A DNA stretch of 64,000 nucleotides from Tetraselmis striata (taxonomy: Eukaryota > Chlorophyta > Chlorodendrophyceae > Chlorodendrales > Chlorodendraceae). The number at the start of each line of letters is the position of its first letter. Position 1 is the stretch's first letter. Under the pieces are notes generated by a model. The model was not told the origin of the DNA, ran no database searches, and saw only the letters and a list, made by a program, of their open reading frames with translations. Made by a program: the position numbers and the translations under genes. The stretch is from positions 20,156 through 84,155 of the forward strand of contig VCJN01002960.1 in the NCBI GenBank assembly GCA_006384855.1. The letters run 5' to 3'. Of this stretch, positions 44,951 to 56,959 are shown one piece after another.

Positions 44951-47881
44951 ATGCTGCCGCCACCGCCGCTCCGTGCCCAGCGGGCGCCCTACCTGTGCGG
45001 CTTGGCAGCCATCGCCACGCTCCTCCTGGCGGCGGTGCTGCAGCCGCACGCTGCGTTGGCGCAGCCATGGAACCTCAAGTCATACGAGCTGTGCCGGCAC
45101 GTTCGCCTGAACGGGGTACCTGCCGAGGCGAGCGGGATCACCTACAGCCCCGTCACAAACAGCCTCTACGTAATCACCCGCAACCCGCGCGCCATTGTGG
45201 AGTACAACCTGGAGGGCAGGCGGCTACGCTCGTTCCCTTATGACAACCTGAGCGACCCCGAAGGCAAGCCCGACAGGATCCTGCGCCTGCGTGGCAGAAC
45301 CCCAGTCATGCGTGTAGAGCTCGCCCGATTTTATCTCGTCGCTTCGGCCTATATCTCACTGCACCCCGAATTATTCCATAATATCTAACGCGGTAAACAC
45401 GACGAGGATACGGGCTTGCATGGAGGTAATGTCGGTGAATAATACTCGCTCACCACTGATTACATATTTAACGCCACCCATCGTCCCCTTTTGTGCTCCA
45501 CCAACGCAGGTATCACGTGGATGTACGATTACACGTTCGCCGTAGCGCAGGAGGGGCGCGCGACAGCGGCCATCACCGTCATGGACCTCGTCCCCTGGCG
45601 CGAGTCGGCGGTGATCCGCCGCCGGCTCGTGCTCGGCGGCGTGCGCTGCCAGACCAACTTCTGCTTTGAGGGCGTCACCTACGACCACAAGCGGAACGTG
45701 TTTTACGCGCTGCAGGAGATGAAGCCGATGACGGTGTGGAAGGTGTCGCCCGGGTCCGGGACCGCCGTCGCAGTCATGGACGGCGAGCTGGGCCGCTGGC
45801 CCGGCATGCGCGACCTCGCGGGCGCTTACTTCCGAGCCAACAGCACTTCCGGGCTGTACCTGCTCAGCCAGGCCACGCAGAACGTCGCGCGCGTGGAATT
45901 CAACAGCACCGTGGTCGACATCGTTCACGTTGACGACAACATGGTGGAGGGGCTCACTTTTACGCCGGACGGCCACCTGATGATCACCGTGGGCGAGCCC
46001 AACGACCTGTGGGTGTATTCCAGCACCGGCGAGTGCGAATGGAAACCAGGCAGCGGCTATCGCATCCCGCGCCCGCCGACCCAGGTGCAGCAGGAGCGAA
46101 TGGCCAACCTGCGCGCGCCTATTGACGTCGACCCCGACGGCGGCTACTGCAACTGGAACGGCTGCGATGGGACGATCCAGGGGAACCAGTGGTGCAACCG
46201 CGACGTCGACCACTGCGTCGGCGACTGCAAGGGCACCTGGTGCTGGTGGGACGGCATCGGGCAGACTATTTCGCCCGACAACTACGAGCCGCCGCCTGAG
46301 GTGACGCAGGAGCCCGAGAGGACCGGCTTTTGCAGTTACGATGCCAGCTGCGACGTCGGCCGTGAGGGTCCCGAGATATGCCACAGCGCCGCCAATCTCT
46401 GCGTGCTGGGCTCGGGCTGCGGTGGCAGCCTGTGGTGCTGGGACGACGGGCTGAGCAACCCGCTCACACGCGCCGACTTCCCCGAAAACGCCACCGCCGT
46501 CGCCATGCCGGCACCGACGCTGAACCCCGGCAGCATACCCGACAACGTCAACGCGGTGAAGGTGGAAGATGAAAGCTTCAGGATGATGGGGTATGAGGCC
46601 AAGGTGACGTTGGTGCTGGAGAACATCACGACGACCCAGTTCACGCCGCTGCAGCAGCTGTACTTCCGACAGGTAGTGCTCATGGGGCCGCCTAATGTAT
46701 GCGCATGCCGTTCGCACCCCTTCGAAATTCACAGCATGCCTTCAAAATGTTGCTATGTATATGTACATGAACATGATGATGCTTGCCATCACTGGCTGAA
46801 ACTTTGTTTTTATTTTTCCCATTCTGTAGGCGGTTGCACACGTCGCCTACGGGACGCCCAATGGCTTCCTTCAGGTCGTGTTCAACACCACCAGCCGGGA
46901 GGCCAGGAGCGAATGGGGCTTTTTCAAGGAGATCCTGCTGCCCGCCACGCTTGAGCGCCTCGCAGCCACGGAAAGCCAGGGCCTGGTACGCACTGCAGTT
47001 CCGCTGATACTTTATTGGGTCCATGAACGACTACCTCTTTCATGCATGCTTGCTTAAAGCTGCACGGCCACTAGTTTCATTTCCGCAACAGGCATGCTTC
47101 AGAGTTTCAGAGTTTTTTGGTAAGGCTGTCAGAAAATTGATGCTCGTGGTGGTTAGGTCTATACTGTTTATAATGCCATCAAATGGTTCGGTATATGTAG
47201 AGGTGGGTAGCAGAGGTATATACCTTGCAGTTAAGTTCATTGAAGCAATTACATAGAGGCAAACCCCTTATTGGAAACCTTTAAAACTATAGGTTTTCTG
47301 TCGCCCTTGAGGGCTTCGCAGCAGTCATTTTTTAGGCACAATTTCTGACCCTGCTGCAACTGCTGCCGCGTTACTTTATTCAGGAGGACGATGTGCTGGT
47401 CATCAGCGTCTTCCTGCTGGGCGAGACCCGGGCGCACGCGCAGCTGCTCGGCAACCGCACCGTCGACGGGGTGGAGTCCGGGCGCTTCAAGCAGAGCCTC
47501 GACCTGCTGCGCTTCAAGACGGACATCAACGCGTCGGTCTCCCGGGCGGCGGTCACCGTCGCGGATGTGCCGCCGCAGTACTTTCCGAGCGCGGTCATCG
47601 AGGACGTGGTGTACCGCGACAGCTACGAGGTCGTGCAGGTCACCATCAACGGCACGCAGCCCACGCCGGGCCCGACTGCGACGCCGGCCCCAGAACCACA
47701 GGATCCTCCGAGCGACTCCGGCGCAAACACTGGCCTTATCATCGGAGTGGCCATTGCGGCGGCCGCAGTGCTGGTGGCGGTGGTCGCCGCTGCCATCATC
47801 ATCATCATGCACAAGCGCCGCCGAGCCGCGGAAGGTACAGTGCGCGCCGTACCGGTGCTCGCGGATTGTTGTGTTTCATGA
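44951..47881 (+). CDS. SdiA-regulated-type beta-propeller membrane protein (paralogue 2)
   Basis: Four exons found: 44951-45263, 45510-46672, 46830-46985 and 47384 to 47834 or to the stop at 47881 (313, 1163, 156 bp and 451 or 498 bp). Phases agree and match the paralogue at 37720-41220 exon for exon. Intron 1 has a GC donor (GAAG/GCAAGC) where the paralogue has GT. Signal peptide LAAIATLLLAAVLQPHAAL; propeller about 45-300 (EASGITYSPVTNSLYVITRN); Cys/Trp modules near 315-350 and 378-415; helix near 661-688 (GLIIGVAIAAAAVLVAVV) followed by HKRRRAA. If exon 4 splices at GTACAG, a very short last exon follows; if not, the tail ends VPVLADCCVS. Probably a cell-surface protein of unknown ligand. 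Confidence 0.85.
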
Positions 47882-48799
47882 AGGAGCTCTTACTTAAGGA
47901 CAAGTACTACGTATCATTACGAGTGTTAACTAATTATTACATGGATGGGTACATTTCACAGGCCTGCGATGAATTTTATATGATAAATAATGCGCATTAT
48001 GTAAAGTATTAACTTCGCTATGTACATGTTATCCCCCCCTTTCCCCCCGGTGACAACGACAGAAAATTAACGGTGTTGTACATCTGAAACTTCATGCAAT
48101 GAATAACCACAACTACTACATGGATCTTGCTTTTTGACCCAATGGCGCACAAAAAAACATCAAAGACACACAATCACGAAAACGTCAAAAAATCACAAAC
48201 CAGCAAACGCACTTTGATAATGTTACGGGGATCATTACTTTGTTACATGCCACATCCAGCTCAGCAGCGCCATGTTGGGCGACCCATGCGCCCCAGAGTA
48301 GCGACGCGGTCCCGTGCCGATCCTCAGGCAGCCGGCGGTTGACACCCACGGGCGCCCCTCTGATGACAGCAGGTGACAAGAGCGCGGGCGCGGCGAACGA
48401 GACACAGCCCGTCAAGGGCGAAACCACCGCCGTGTAGTACTTCGACCACAGACGAATGAATGACTGGACCTTTTGATTGTTTAGTATTTAAATATGCGCT
48501 TTCCCAACTCCCTCCACCCCCGCCACCCACTCTATTGCTAGCATCCGCACATCGCGAGCACGATGCCCGTTCCTACTCCAGTAATGGTCACCAGACCTGA
48601 GGAGAATCCCTCAAATCGCAAAGAACTCCCAGGGCACGCTCGACAGCCTCAAAAGCCACCGCTTTTGTGCCAGGGTTCACGGGTTTCCCCATTAAGGATT
48701 CCATTGACACCCTCACGCCCCCACTCAACCCAACGAGAAAAGGACGCAAAGGGGCTTGCCGCGGTATACGGGCGGAAAGACGGCCAAGCAGAGCTCCGT
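47882..48799. other. Convergent 3' intergenic region
   Basis: Lies between the tails of the plus-strand propeller gene and the minus-strand kinase. An acceptor-like TTTCACAG at about 47961 followed by a stop four codons on (phase 1: G-L-R-stop) could be the last exon of the propeller gene. No other gene seen. Confidence 0.4.
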
Positions 48800-49729
48800 C
48801 TAGAGATCTCGGCGGTACGGGGACACGTACGGCTGCTCCTGCGCCGCCGGGCGGAAGGGCGCCTCCTCGCTTGGGGCGGCCACGTGCGGCTCCGGCGCCT
48901 CCGACGGCGGCGCCTCCTCCATAGCGTCGGCGGGCTCAGCCCCGCAGTCGCCCAGCATCATCGCGAGCGCCATGTTGCCGCCCCGCACGGCGCGCTCCTC
49001 CTCGTCCACCTCCATCGCCTCGCCCGGCTCCGCCAGCTGCAGCTCCTCCGCGACGGGGCACATGGAGCGCGCCTCGAAGTGGCCGAGGTCGTCCCAGCGC
49101 GCGAGGGTGCCCAGAAACGTGTCAAACGGGATCTCCATGCCGTCGCAGCTCTGCGTCATGTCCTCCAGGAGGCCGGCCTCCCAAAAGGCGTGGTGGACCG
49201 CCTCCTGCGTGCGGTGTTCCACGCAGCAACGCAACGCCGCGCTGCTGTCAGCGCCTTTGCCCCCTCAAATAGGCGAGCTACACAGAAAGGCGCACAGAGG
49301 AGATACAGCCCGCAGGCGCATGGCGCAAGACACATCGATAAGCAAGCAACGCGGGGCAGTGATACATGCTCCTCCCAATATGGGCGTATATGACGGAGTC
49401 CGTATAAACTGGAAAAAGACGCCGGCACTCGTTCCATTGGGTGCTCCAAGCCGACATGGGTACGCAGCTATTCATGTGGCACTGGCGCAATTGCAATGCC
49501 GTCCAGGGAGGAGAGTACCCACACACCAACGTCATATGAATACACCTTGAAATTTGTGTACCAAGAATCAGGTCCGCAGGCTGCGGACACCATGAGCTGC
49601 GTTGTGGCGTAAAGTCGCGATATCCGCGCACAAGTGTCGCGGTGTATTCTCATGGATTCTTCTGTGTCTTCCCGCGGGGAGGGCGTAAAACCCATGACAT
49701 GTAGTGAAACCAGAGCCCATATACATACA

Positions 49730-49776
<47 letters not shown>

Positions 49777-52700
49777 CCATAAATATGAACATAAACATAC
49801 ATGCAAGTATCACGGCTGCGGTAGCAGGGTAGTGACCGGGTAAGACCGGCCGCAGCGCCACACCTCCACGTCCTCGTCCTGCAGCTTCCGCCGCAGCATG
49901 TGCGCAATCTCGGCGCCGCTGACGGTGCCGGAGCTGTCCGTGTCCAGCTCCCCAAACACCTTGCTCGCCTGCTCGATCCACATGTCCTTGTAGCGCGCCT
50001 GCAGCACCTGCGCCGCCCCCCACACATGGGCGTGACGAGGCTGTCAGCCCAGAACTCGGTGGGCCAGCTGATTTCGGGACTGGTGCCTGTAAGGCGGGCA
50101 ATGCCCTCCGGTTGCCGGCGCGGTGGGAACCTGCCATGCTTGTCACGTGTCAAATGTTGACAAAACTGCACCGGAATTATATGAGCCTTTTTTAAGGTTG
50201 CATGCAGGCCCGATCTAAGGCTTGTGATGAGGGATCTTACTGGTACTATACTTTATTAGCGCGTAGGTGGCAACAATTAAACGGCGGTGCCTGTGCCATT
50301 TTTTGCCACCCTTCTAGCGTGTTTTCCCTATTTCTATCACATTATAGTATTCTTCCACATTCTTCCTATTATTGCTGAAGTTCCATCGTGACAGACTATT
50401 CCGACGCGATAGTAGGGATTACACAATCCTTCATGTCTGCAATATCCCTACCAAGCGCGCTAGGTAATCCCTACCGCCAGTATATACACGTGTTTAACAC
50501 GCGTCTGGTTATACCGTGCAATTAGGATTACCGGACGCGTATATAAAAGTATAACGCGCCATGTTGCCAGTATGATTAACATCATCTCATCGTTGTGCAT
50601 CGGTCTGCCTTCCTGTAACGCCATGTAATTTCAAACAATGCACGTATACTTTTTCTGAATAAACGGGCAATGCAAACTCAAACAATGTACTTGGTGCTTC
50701 CCGCTATCGATTCGCAATACGACATATGTATCTGTGAGATTCCTTTCAAAAAACAAAATTCTGGGCACATTTTCCATTCTATTTCGAATTGTCGAACTTC
50801 CAACCTAATAGAATGGTTAGTCTGTACCACGACACCAGTACTGGCATGTACTGGTCTTATGGGTGCCGACGCAGTCATAGCGACTCCGTTACCCGAGCCT
50901 TCAATTGGGGTTGCATGCCCCCTACAGGAAAGTTCGCCGCAGTGCTGATAACGTTTTGGGTATACCTTGAGCTATGGCAGGTTTTATGGTATAGGGCAGG
51001 TTTTTTCATTCGCGGTGTTGCAATTCCCGCGCCAGTACCCGTTCACACAAATGCGCGTACCGGCAATGGGCAGCAATGTGTGTAGTCAGACGGCATAATA
51101 GCGCCGGTGGCCAATATCCGATTCGATGTACTCCGAGAAGCACTGATATCAAAATGCATCCATACATACATACATACATACATGCGCCCCAGCAGCAACA
51201 AAGTGGAATACAACGATGAAGCGCGATGCGGCCCCGGCACGATGGCGGCTCACCTGCCAGTCCATCTGGCTCGCCATGAACTGTGCGCGCGTGACCAAAT
51301 TGTTGTCCACACCAAGGCCCATCTGCTGCAACAGGTGAATCGCCTCGTTGCGAGTCACCTGCACGGAGCGAGCGACAGGCAAGCAGATTCACACCAGCCA
51401 ATGCGGGCGTAGAGATGCATTGGGGGGGGGGGGGGGGGGGGGGGGGAGGTGAGGGCAGTCCTGTGCCCGGGACATGCACAGGGGAAGATATGGTAAGCCC
51501 CACTGAGGTTGGCGGGCACCTGGAACCCCATACTGATGAGGTGGTCCGCCAGCGCCCCCATCTCCATCGATTCACCCTGGAAGTCCAGCTTCTCCATCAG
51601 CTTGCGCAGCACCTCCGCATCTGAGACCTGTCCCCACGAGCAGACCACGGGAAAACGTGTGCCAAGTTAAAGTATACAAATTAATTATTGATATAACATC
51701 AATGAACACACATGAAGGTGTGTGCCTATACGTAGATATATAGATATGTGCCCCATATATGTATATGATGTTTATGCACTCCAGCATTTCACAGGCGAAG
51801 GATAGTATGGGCATGTGTTTTCCTGTCACCTTGAGAACAGGCAGCTCAGGGTCCGAGTAGCTCCGCGTGAGCGTCTTGCCGCTGGGTGGCTGGGCCAGGG
51901 CGTCTGCGCCGGAGCCCGACATCGAGGTGCGCCGTGAGGCGTTGGAACGGCCGCTCTCCGATGCGGCGCAGCAGCGCTCGCACACCACGCGGGACACCTC
52001 GTCGGTCCGCCGGCGCTTGGCGGCGACGAGGTCTCCTGGCCGGCGCACCATGTCCATCGACCGCCGGCTCGCCGGCTCGCACCCGGGCGGCTCCATCACG
52101 AGCGAGTCGTCCCACGCAAGCCGCACGGGTGGCGCGATGGCCAGCCGGTCCACACCGGCGCGTGCCATCGACAGGCTGGCGTCGAACCTGACGTGGTGCT
52201 CGTCATCCCCGCGCCCCTCCGACTCGGCGACCGAGTTGAGCTGACGCTCAAAGACCATCGAGTTGATGCGCTGCATCGCGCGGTGAAACGACTTGGTCTC
52301 GCCGATGACGGCGTGGCGGTCGGCGCCGGCGGCGCTGCCGCGGGGCCACCCTGCCGCGGGCTGCTGGCTGTTGGTCGACACACTGCGAGAATACGCGGCG
52401 CCGCCGTGGACGCTGCGGCTGCGCGCTGGGAGCACAACCTGACGCCGCGTTGGCCAGTTGCTCGCATGGTTGCTGCTGCCGGCCCTAGCAGAATCGGGCA
52501 AATCGAGCGAGCCACCGCGGCTTTCAAACAAAACTGACTTCCGGCCCATTTGGCCTGTGGCGGGCGGCGAGACGGGAGGCTGCTGAGACTGCTGCCAGCC
52601 ACCACATGGTGCCGGCGGCCGTGGGGACTCGAGAAGACTAAGGCCGCTACCCAGCGACGTGCTCAATATCGGCGCCAAGGGGGTGAACGGCACACTAGCG

Positions 52701-52925
52701 CCTGCGTTATTGCCATGTGATAACGCACTCTGCGGCGCGCGGGGGGCGGTCACGGCTTCAAAGGGAGAGATGCCGACGGGCTTCCCGTGGAGACTCTTGC
52801 TTTCCAGTCGGTCCACCTGCAAAGCCAACAGCACGTTCGTTTGTGTTCGAACGATCTCGAGAAACCGTGCACGCGTGAGATGATATCATCACATGCACGC
52901 AGTTCAAAAATCGAATATTGTGCAA

Positions 52926-52987
<62 letters not shown>

Positions 52988-55900
52988 CATCATCTTGCAC
53001 ACTAGTCATGTAGCCTCCAGCGAGACTGCGAGAGGAAGCAGGCCGTACTGGTACCGACGGTGCCAGTTCGTGGACGTCGAGTGCGGCGGGGCGCCGGAAG
53101 TGGCGAAGCCCGTGTTGGCTGAGGCCCGCCACCGTGGGCGCGTAGCTGCACGTTGCGCCACAGACGGAGCAGCTGCAGGTCGCGACAGCCGCGAGGTCCT
53201 GTGAGCTCAGGAAGCGGGGGCTGCGACCGAACGGGCCGCCAGCTGTACTGGCGCCGAGCCCACGCGTCGGGGGACCATGCATGGAGCCTCCGCGCAGGCC
53301 AGCAGGGGAGGCGCGCTCGGCGAAAGTCGGCAGCGACATCATGCTCCCGGCCGACTGGCGAACCATCCGGGGCGGCGGAGGGCCCATTGTCCCTACGCCG
53401 CCCGCGCCGTGCCGGCTGCCTTCGGCCAGGCTCGCGCGCAGCGAGCCGCCGTGTAGGCTGCTGCTGGCGCTGCCGTGCATACTCCCGCACAGCGAACTGA
53501 GAGATGACATTGACATGGCGCGGCCGCCAAACATGGCGGGGCCGTGTCGAGTGGACTAGCAGTTGGGGGCAAGCGGCAAAGGACAAGGGGGGGGGTTCAG
53601 TTCGAGATCGTTAGATTCCATTTCTCGGCCAAACCGACAAGAAAACCGATCGGACAAAGCATTTCGGGAAACATCATCCGACGGAAAAGAGGGGCGGGCG
53701 GCACCTGGATCATGGGCACCAGCTCCTTGGCAATCAGCTCCAGGATGCTCTGCTTGAAAAGGCTGGACTGCCCGTAGCGCTGCAGTCGCTGCACCACGCT
53801 TGAGTGCAGTGGCGCGGTGGCGGAGCGCGAGCCGCTCGCGAAGGCGCCTCCTGCGCGACCCACACGTGGCGAAGCGCGTCCTCTGCGCTCGGCCGCGCCT
53901 TGATGTCCCTGCCGGCCAAATGACATCCCAATCAAGCCGTCGGTCACCGCGACTTAGTACTGGCACATACACGCTACACTATCATCAATACTCGGTGGCA
54001 TTATGATCCTTATAGTTGTCGAACCAAAGGCAAGCGCAGCCCATCAGCAGCGGCGAGACGGCGGCACCTGTTGAGCAGTTGCCGCACAAAGTCCTTCCCT
54101 TCCTCAGAGACGCCCTCCCAGTAGGATCGCTTGAAGTCTAGCTTCTCCGTGAGGATGGACTTCCTGCAAACACATCCCGTTGCAACGAGTCTCTGGCACG
54201 TCAGCAGCCTTGTCGTCAACTAGCCAAAAGATCAGGCAAAACAGAAATGGGGACGGGCCGGTGGGGGGGTCCCATATCCCATCCAGGGCCGAGGCGCCAA
54301 GCACGCACCAAACGCGCGAGACGGCCGGGCTGCTGGGGCACGAGTGGTCGTCAAAGGGCAGCCGCCCCGTCAACAGCTGAAAGGCCATCACGCCCGCTGC
54401 CCACACCTGCGCTCACGCCATCACAGACCAGCAGCGCGGCCCTCAGCCGTGCGAGTGTGGGCCATGTGGGGATGGCTCATTGAAGGCCGAAGGATGGGGG
54501 GGGGGGGGGGGGGGGAGGGAGGGAGGTGAGTAGCGCACGTCGGAGGCCGGCCAGATTTCGCTCTGCAGCATCTCGGGCGCCATGAACCTGCACCGGATGA
54601 CGCATTCCCAATGCAACATCAGAGCTGCCTTTACCAAGGACGGGAGCATTCAGTACATTATGACGACCCCCTGCCTTTCCTCTGCCAGCCTATGATGCGG
54701 AGTGCTGGCTGCGCATGAAATGCAGACATCAACGGCATTCGGCCCAAATAGCCCGAGATGCACCCAGGCGTCCGCTCATGTGTGAGGTGTGGCGTCCGCA
54801 GGCTGTCACAAATGGTGCAGAGGAGGGAGTGGGGGGAAGGGGGGGTTGCCATGGCGTGCCGTCCAGCCCGGCGTCTGTGATCGGCAGTTTGCTCTCGCTG
54901 AAGAAGAGCGCCATGCCAAAGTCTGCACCGTGCCCAGCAGCAAGGGATATGGGAGGCCATCAATCATGGTATCAGGAGGGCATGCAAAAGACAATCATGC
55001 CATACACACACACGACGCAAAGATGTGTCTGTGTCTATGTGACCGTATATGGAGCTATGGGTGGCTTAAGGGCATCACCGCGCGCACAAAGTTGGATAGA
55101 CAGCTAAGCCCTCTGGGTACATACGCACGTATATTTTGCATATGCATATAAATATACATACACAACTGTTCACATCCATACGCATACAATTGAAGGGTAC
55201 GAAAGACCCAATCTTGTCATGCCACACGCGCACACACACACACACACACATGTTGTACATATATATATATGATGATATCGCGAGCGGGGAGGGGGGTACG
55301 TGCGCGCATGCGGGGAGCGCACCGATGGCCTTCAGCGGCGAGTCGGGGCTGCTGTCGCGCAGCATAAAGTTTCCGGGCTTGATGTCACGGTGCAGGATGC
55401 CCTTCGTGTGGCACTGCGCCAGTGTGCGGAGCACGCAGCCCATGTAGCGCGACACCTGCGCCAGCCCGCGTGGGCGGGACGGCATCATGGCGGCTGCTAC
55501 ACCAACAACAGGTGCTTCCTCCTGGGAGACTGTGAAGGCGGCTAGACATGCTCGCAGCCGGGGAGGGGGGGGGGGGGGGGGGGGGGGGGTTCACCAGCTG
55601 CTCCGTGTAGCGGCGCCCTGCGCTGTGGTGCAGCTCGCCACCCTTGCAGTACTCCATCACAATGTGTATATGCGTGTCGTCCTCAAAAACCTAGATGGGA
55701 AAGGGAGGGAGGCGCCCCACAGCCCGTCAACATGGCTGATACTGCATTTGGAATTGCTAGCTCATCTAAGGTTGAATCATCGGATAATAATACGAGAGAT
55801 TGGCCCTTAGAGCACGAGATACAACGGGCACTACCGACCCTGTGTATGTTCCGTAAACTGGGCCGTAAAACAGCTAGCCTGTACTGCTTCCCAGGAGGCC

Positions 55901-56383
55901 AGGAGTAAGTTGTAGATCTCAAACTTCCCACCAATCAAAAGCAGCGGTACAGTCATGCTCGGTATCAACCTATCCACAGGCTTTGTCATTACCACAGCAT
56001 ACTTGAGGTTACGGGTACGTGTTTCGCCACATATATGGGTGCGCCCGTTTGGGGGGGGGGGGGGGGGGGGGGGGCACCGAGTGGATGTTGGCCACGTTGA
56101 GCGTGCCCTTGAGCGCGGTGAGCACCGCCACCTCCCGGCGGCAGTTCTCTCGGTGGCGGGCGTTCCTGCGCGCGTCCACGCAGCCTGGCAGCGCCTTGGC
56201 GACGCTCTTGCACGCCAGCTCCTCCCCGGTGGCGGCGCATCGCGCCAGGCGCACCGCCCCGAACCCGCCCTTGCCCAGCACCGCGCCCAACGCGAAGTGC
56301 GCCTCCAGGTCGCGCCCATAGCCGAAGTCCAGTTCGGCCTCGTCCGGTTGGGCCGCGACCACATCGCCCACGTCCACCCGCAT
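48800..56383 (-). CDS. Calcium-dependent protein kinase-like Ser/Thr kinase with long linker and EF-hands
   Basis: Fourteen exons: 56383-56078, 55690-55595, 55455-55323, 54922-54850, 54587-54539, 54406-54309, 54163-54068, 53908-53705, 53555-53001, 52816-51830, 51627-51520, 51358-51254, 50007-49864, 49204-48800; about 1119 residues. Kinase domain about 30-285: GKGGFGAVRL, Lys59 in ACKSVAK, HRDIKPGN at 156, DFG at 179, GTPWFMAPE, WAAGVMAFQLLTG, LDFKRSYWEGVSEEGKDFV. Then LHSSVVQRLQRYG, a CDPK-like junction. A Ser/Pro-rich linker (about 353-866) precedes EF-hand-like units: LDFQGESMEMGAL and MGLGVDNNLVTRAQF lack acidic ligands, while LDTDSSGTVSGAE (about 958-970) is canonical. Exon 4 uses a GC donor. 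Exon 8 lacks one base near 53850 (WVAQE to GAFASGSRSATAPLH), either a sequencing error in a G run or a real lesion. The start is the first Met in frame. Confidence 0.85.
49729..49772 (+). repeat. (CA)n microsatellite
   Basis: About 20 CA units in intron 13 of the kinase gene. Confidence 0.95.
51167..51183 (+). repeat. (CATA)n microsatellite
   Basis: Four to five CATA units in intron 12 of the kinase gene. Confidence 0.85.
51422..51446. repeat. G tract in kinase intron 11
   Basis: C tract in gene sense, about 70 bases past the donor GTGCCC. Confidence 0.9.
52927..52985. repeat. (TA)n microsatellite
   Basis: About 29 uninterrupted TA units starting near the donor of exon 9 of the kinase gene. 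Confidence 0.95.
54496..54515. repeat. G tract in kinase intron 5
   Basis: C tract in gene sense about 25 bases after the donor of exon 5. Confidence 0.9.
55217..55249 (+). repeat. (CA)n microsatellite
   Basis: CGCGCACACACACACACACA type run in kinase intron 3, followed by an ATATATATAT stretch at 55258. Confidence 0.85.
55567..55589. repeat. G tract in kinase intron 2
   Basis: In gene sense the donor GTGAA is followed at once by the C tract. Confidence 0.9.
56051..56074. repeat. G tract in kinase intron 1
   Basis: In gene sense the donor of exon 1 is GTG followed directly by the C tract. Confidence 0.9.
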
Positions 56384-56493
56384 CGCGCCGCCGCTCCCGC
56401 ACCGACTGCGCCTGCACCTGCGCGCCGCGGTGCTTTCGCGTTGCTCGTTGCGTCCTAGGTAGCGGGTAGACGGGAGTGATGGTCAGGAGAGGA

Positions 56494-56512
56494 AGGGGGG
56501 GGGGGGGGGGGG
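56494..56512. repeat. G tract upstream of the kinase start
   Basis: About 110 bp upstream of the kinase start codon; could lie in a 5' untranslated exon or intron, or in the promoter. Confidence 0.85.
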
Positions 56513-56959
56513 GTAGTAGGGGTTGTCAGTGCCTGGAGTCCTCCCGGTCCCCCGGGCCAGTCCAGTTGGTACCGACACGACACTTTCATTCCGCTACATT
56601 GCCACGTAGGCCGTGCACTTGTCCGAATACAAGTCACTGGGGTGATCTGAGTGCCGACCCTCGTCGACTCACCTGGCGGCGCCTGGACCACCTCGGCTCG
56701 GGACGTCTTCCGCGCACGCCGCCGTGCCGTGATCTGCGTGGCTTTTAGACCACGCGCTCAGTCGGCGGCGGGCCGCGGGGACCACGGCGCGCGGTCTCTG
56801 ATCGACGTTGTGCGCGAGCGGACAGAAGATCGGCAGCAGGCAGCAAATATGGTTCGTCGTCCGTCGTCAAAGGATTAGCGACTATGCCGGTGGAATGTGG
56901 TCCGAGCTGTGACTTATCAGCAGACGAAGTCCTTTAGCGACCACTAATCCTCAATTACC

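Noticed and set aside
45371..46732. A 453-codon minus-strand frame
   Set aside because: It is the exact antisense of the plus-strand propeller exon 2; His/Val/Ala-rich content and the clear homology of the sense strand make it a shadow.
48563..49393. A 276-codon plus-strand frame
   Set aside because: Antisense shadow of the last kinase exon; Arg/Leu/His-rich and without domain.
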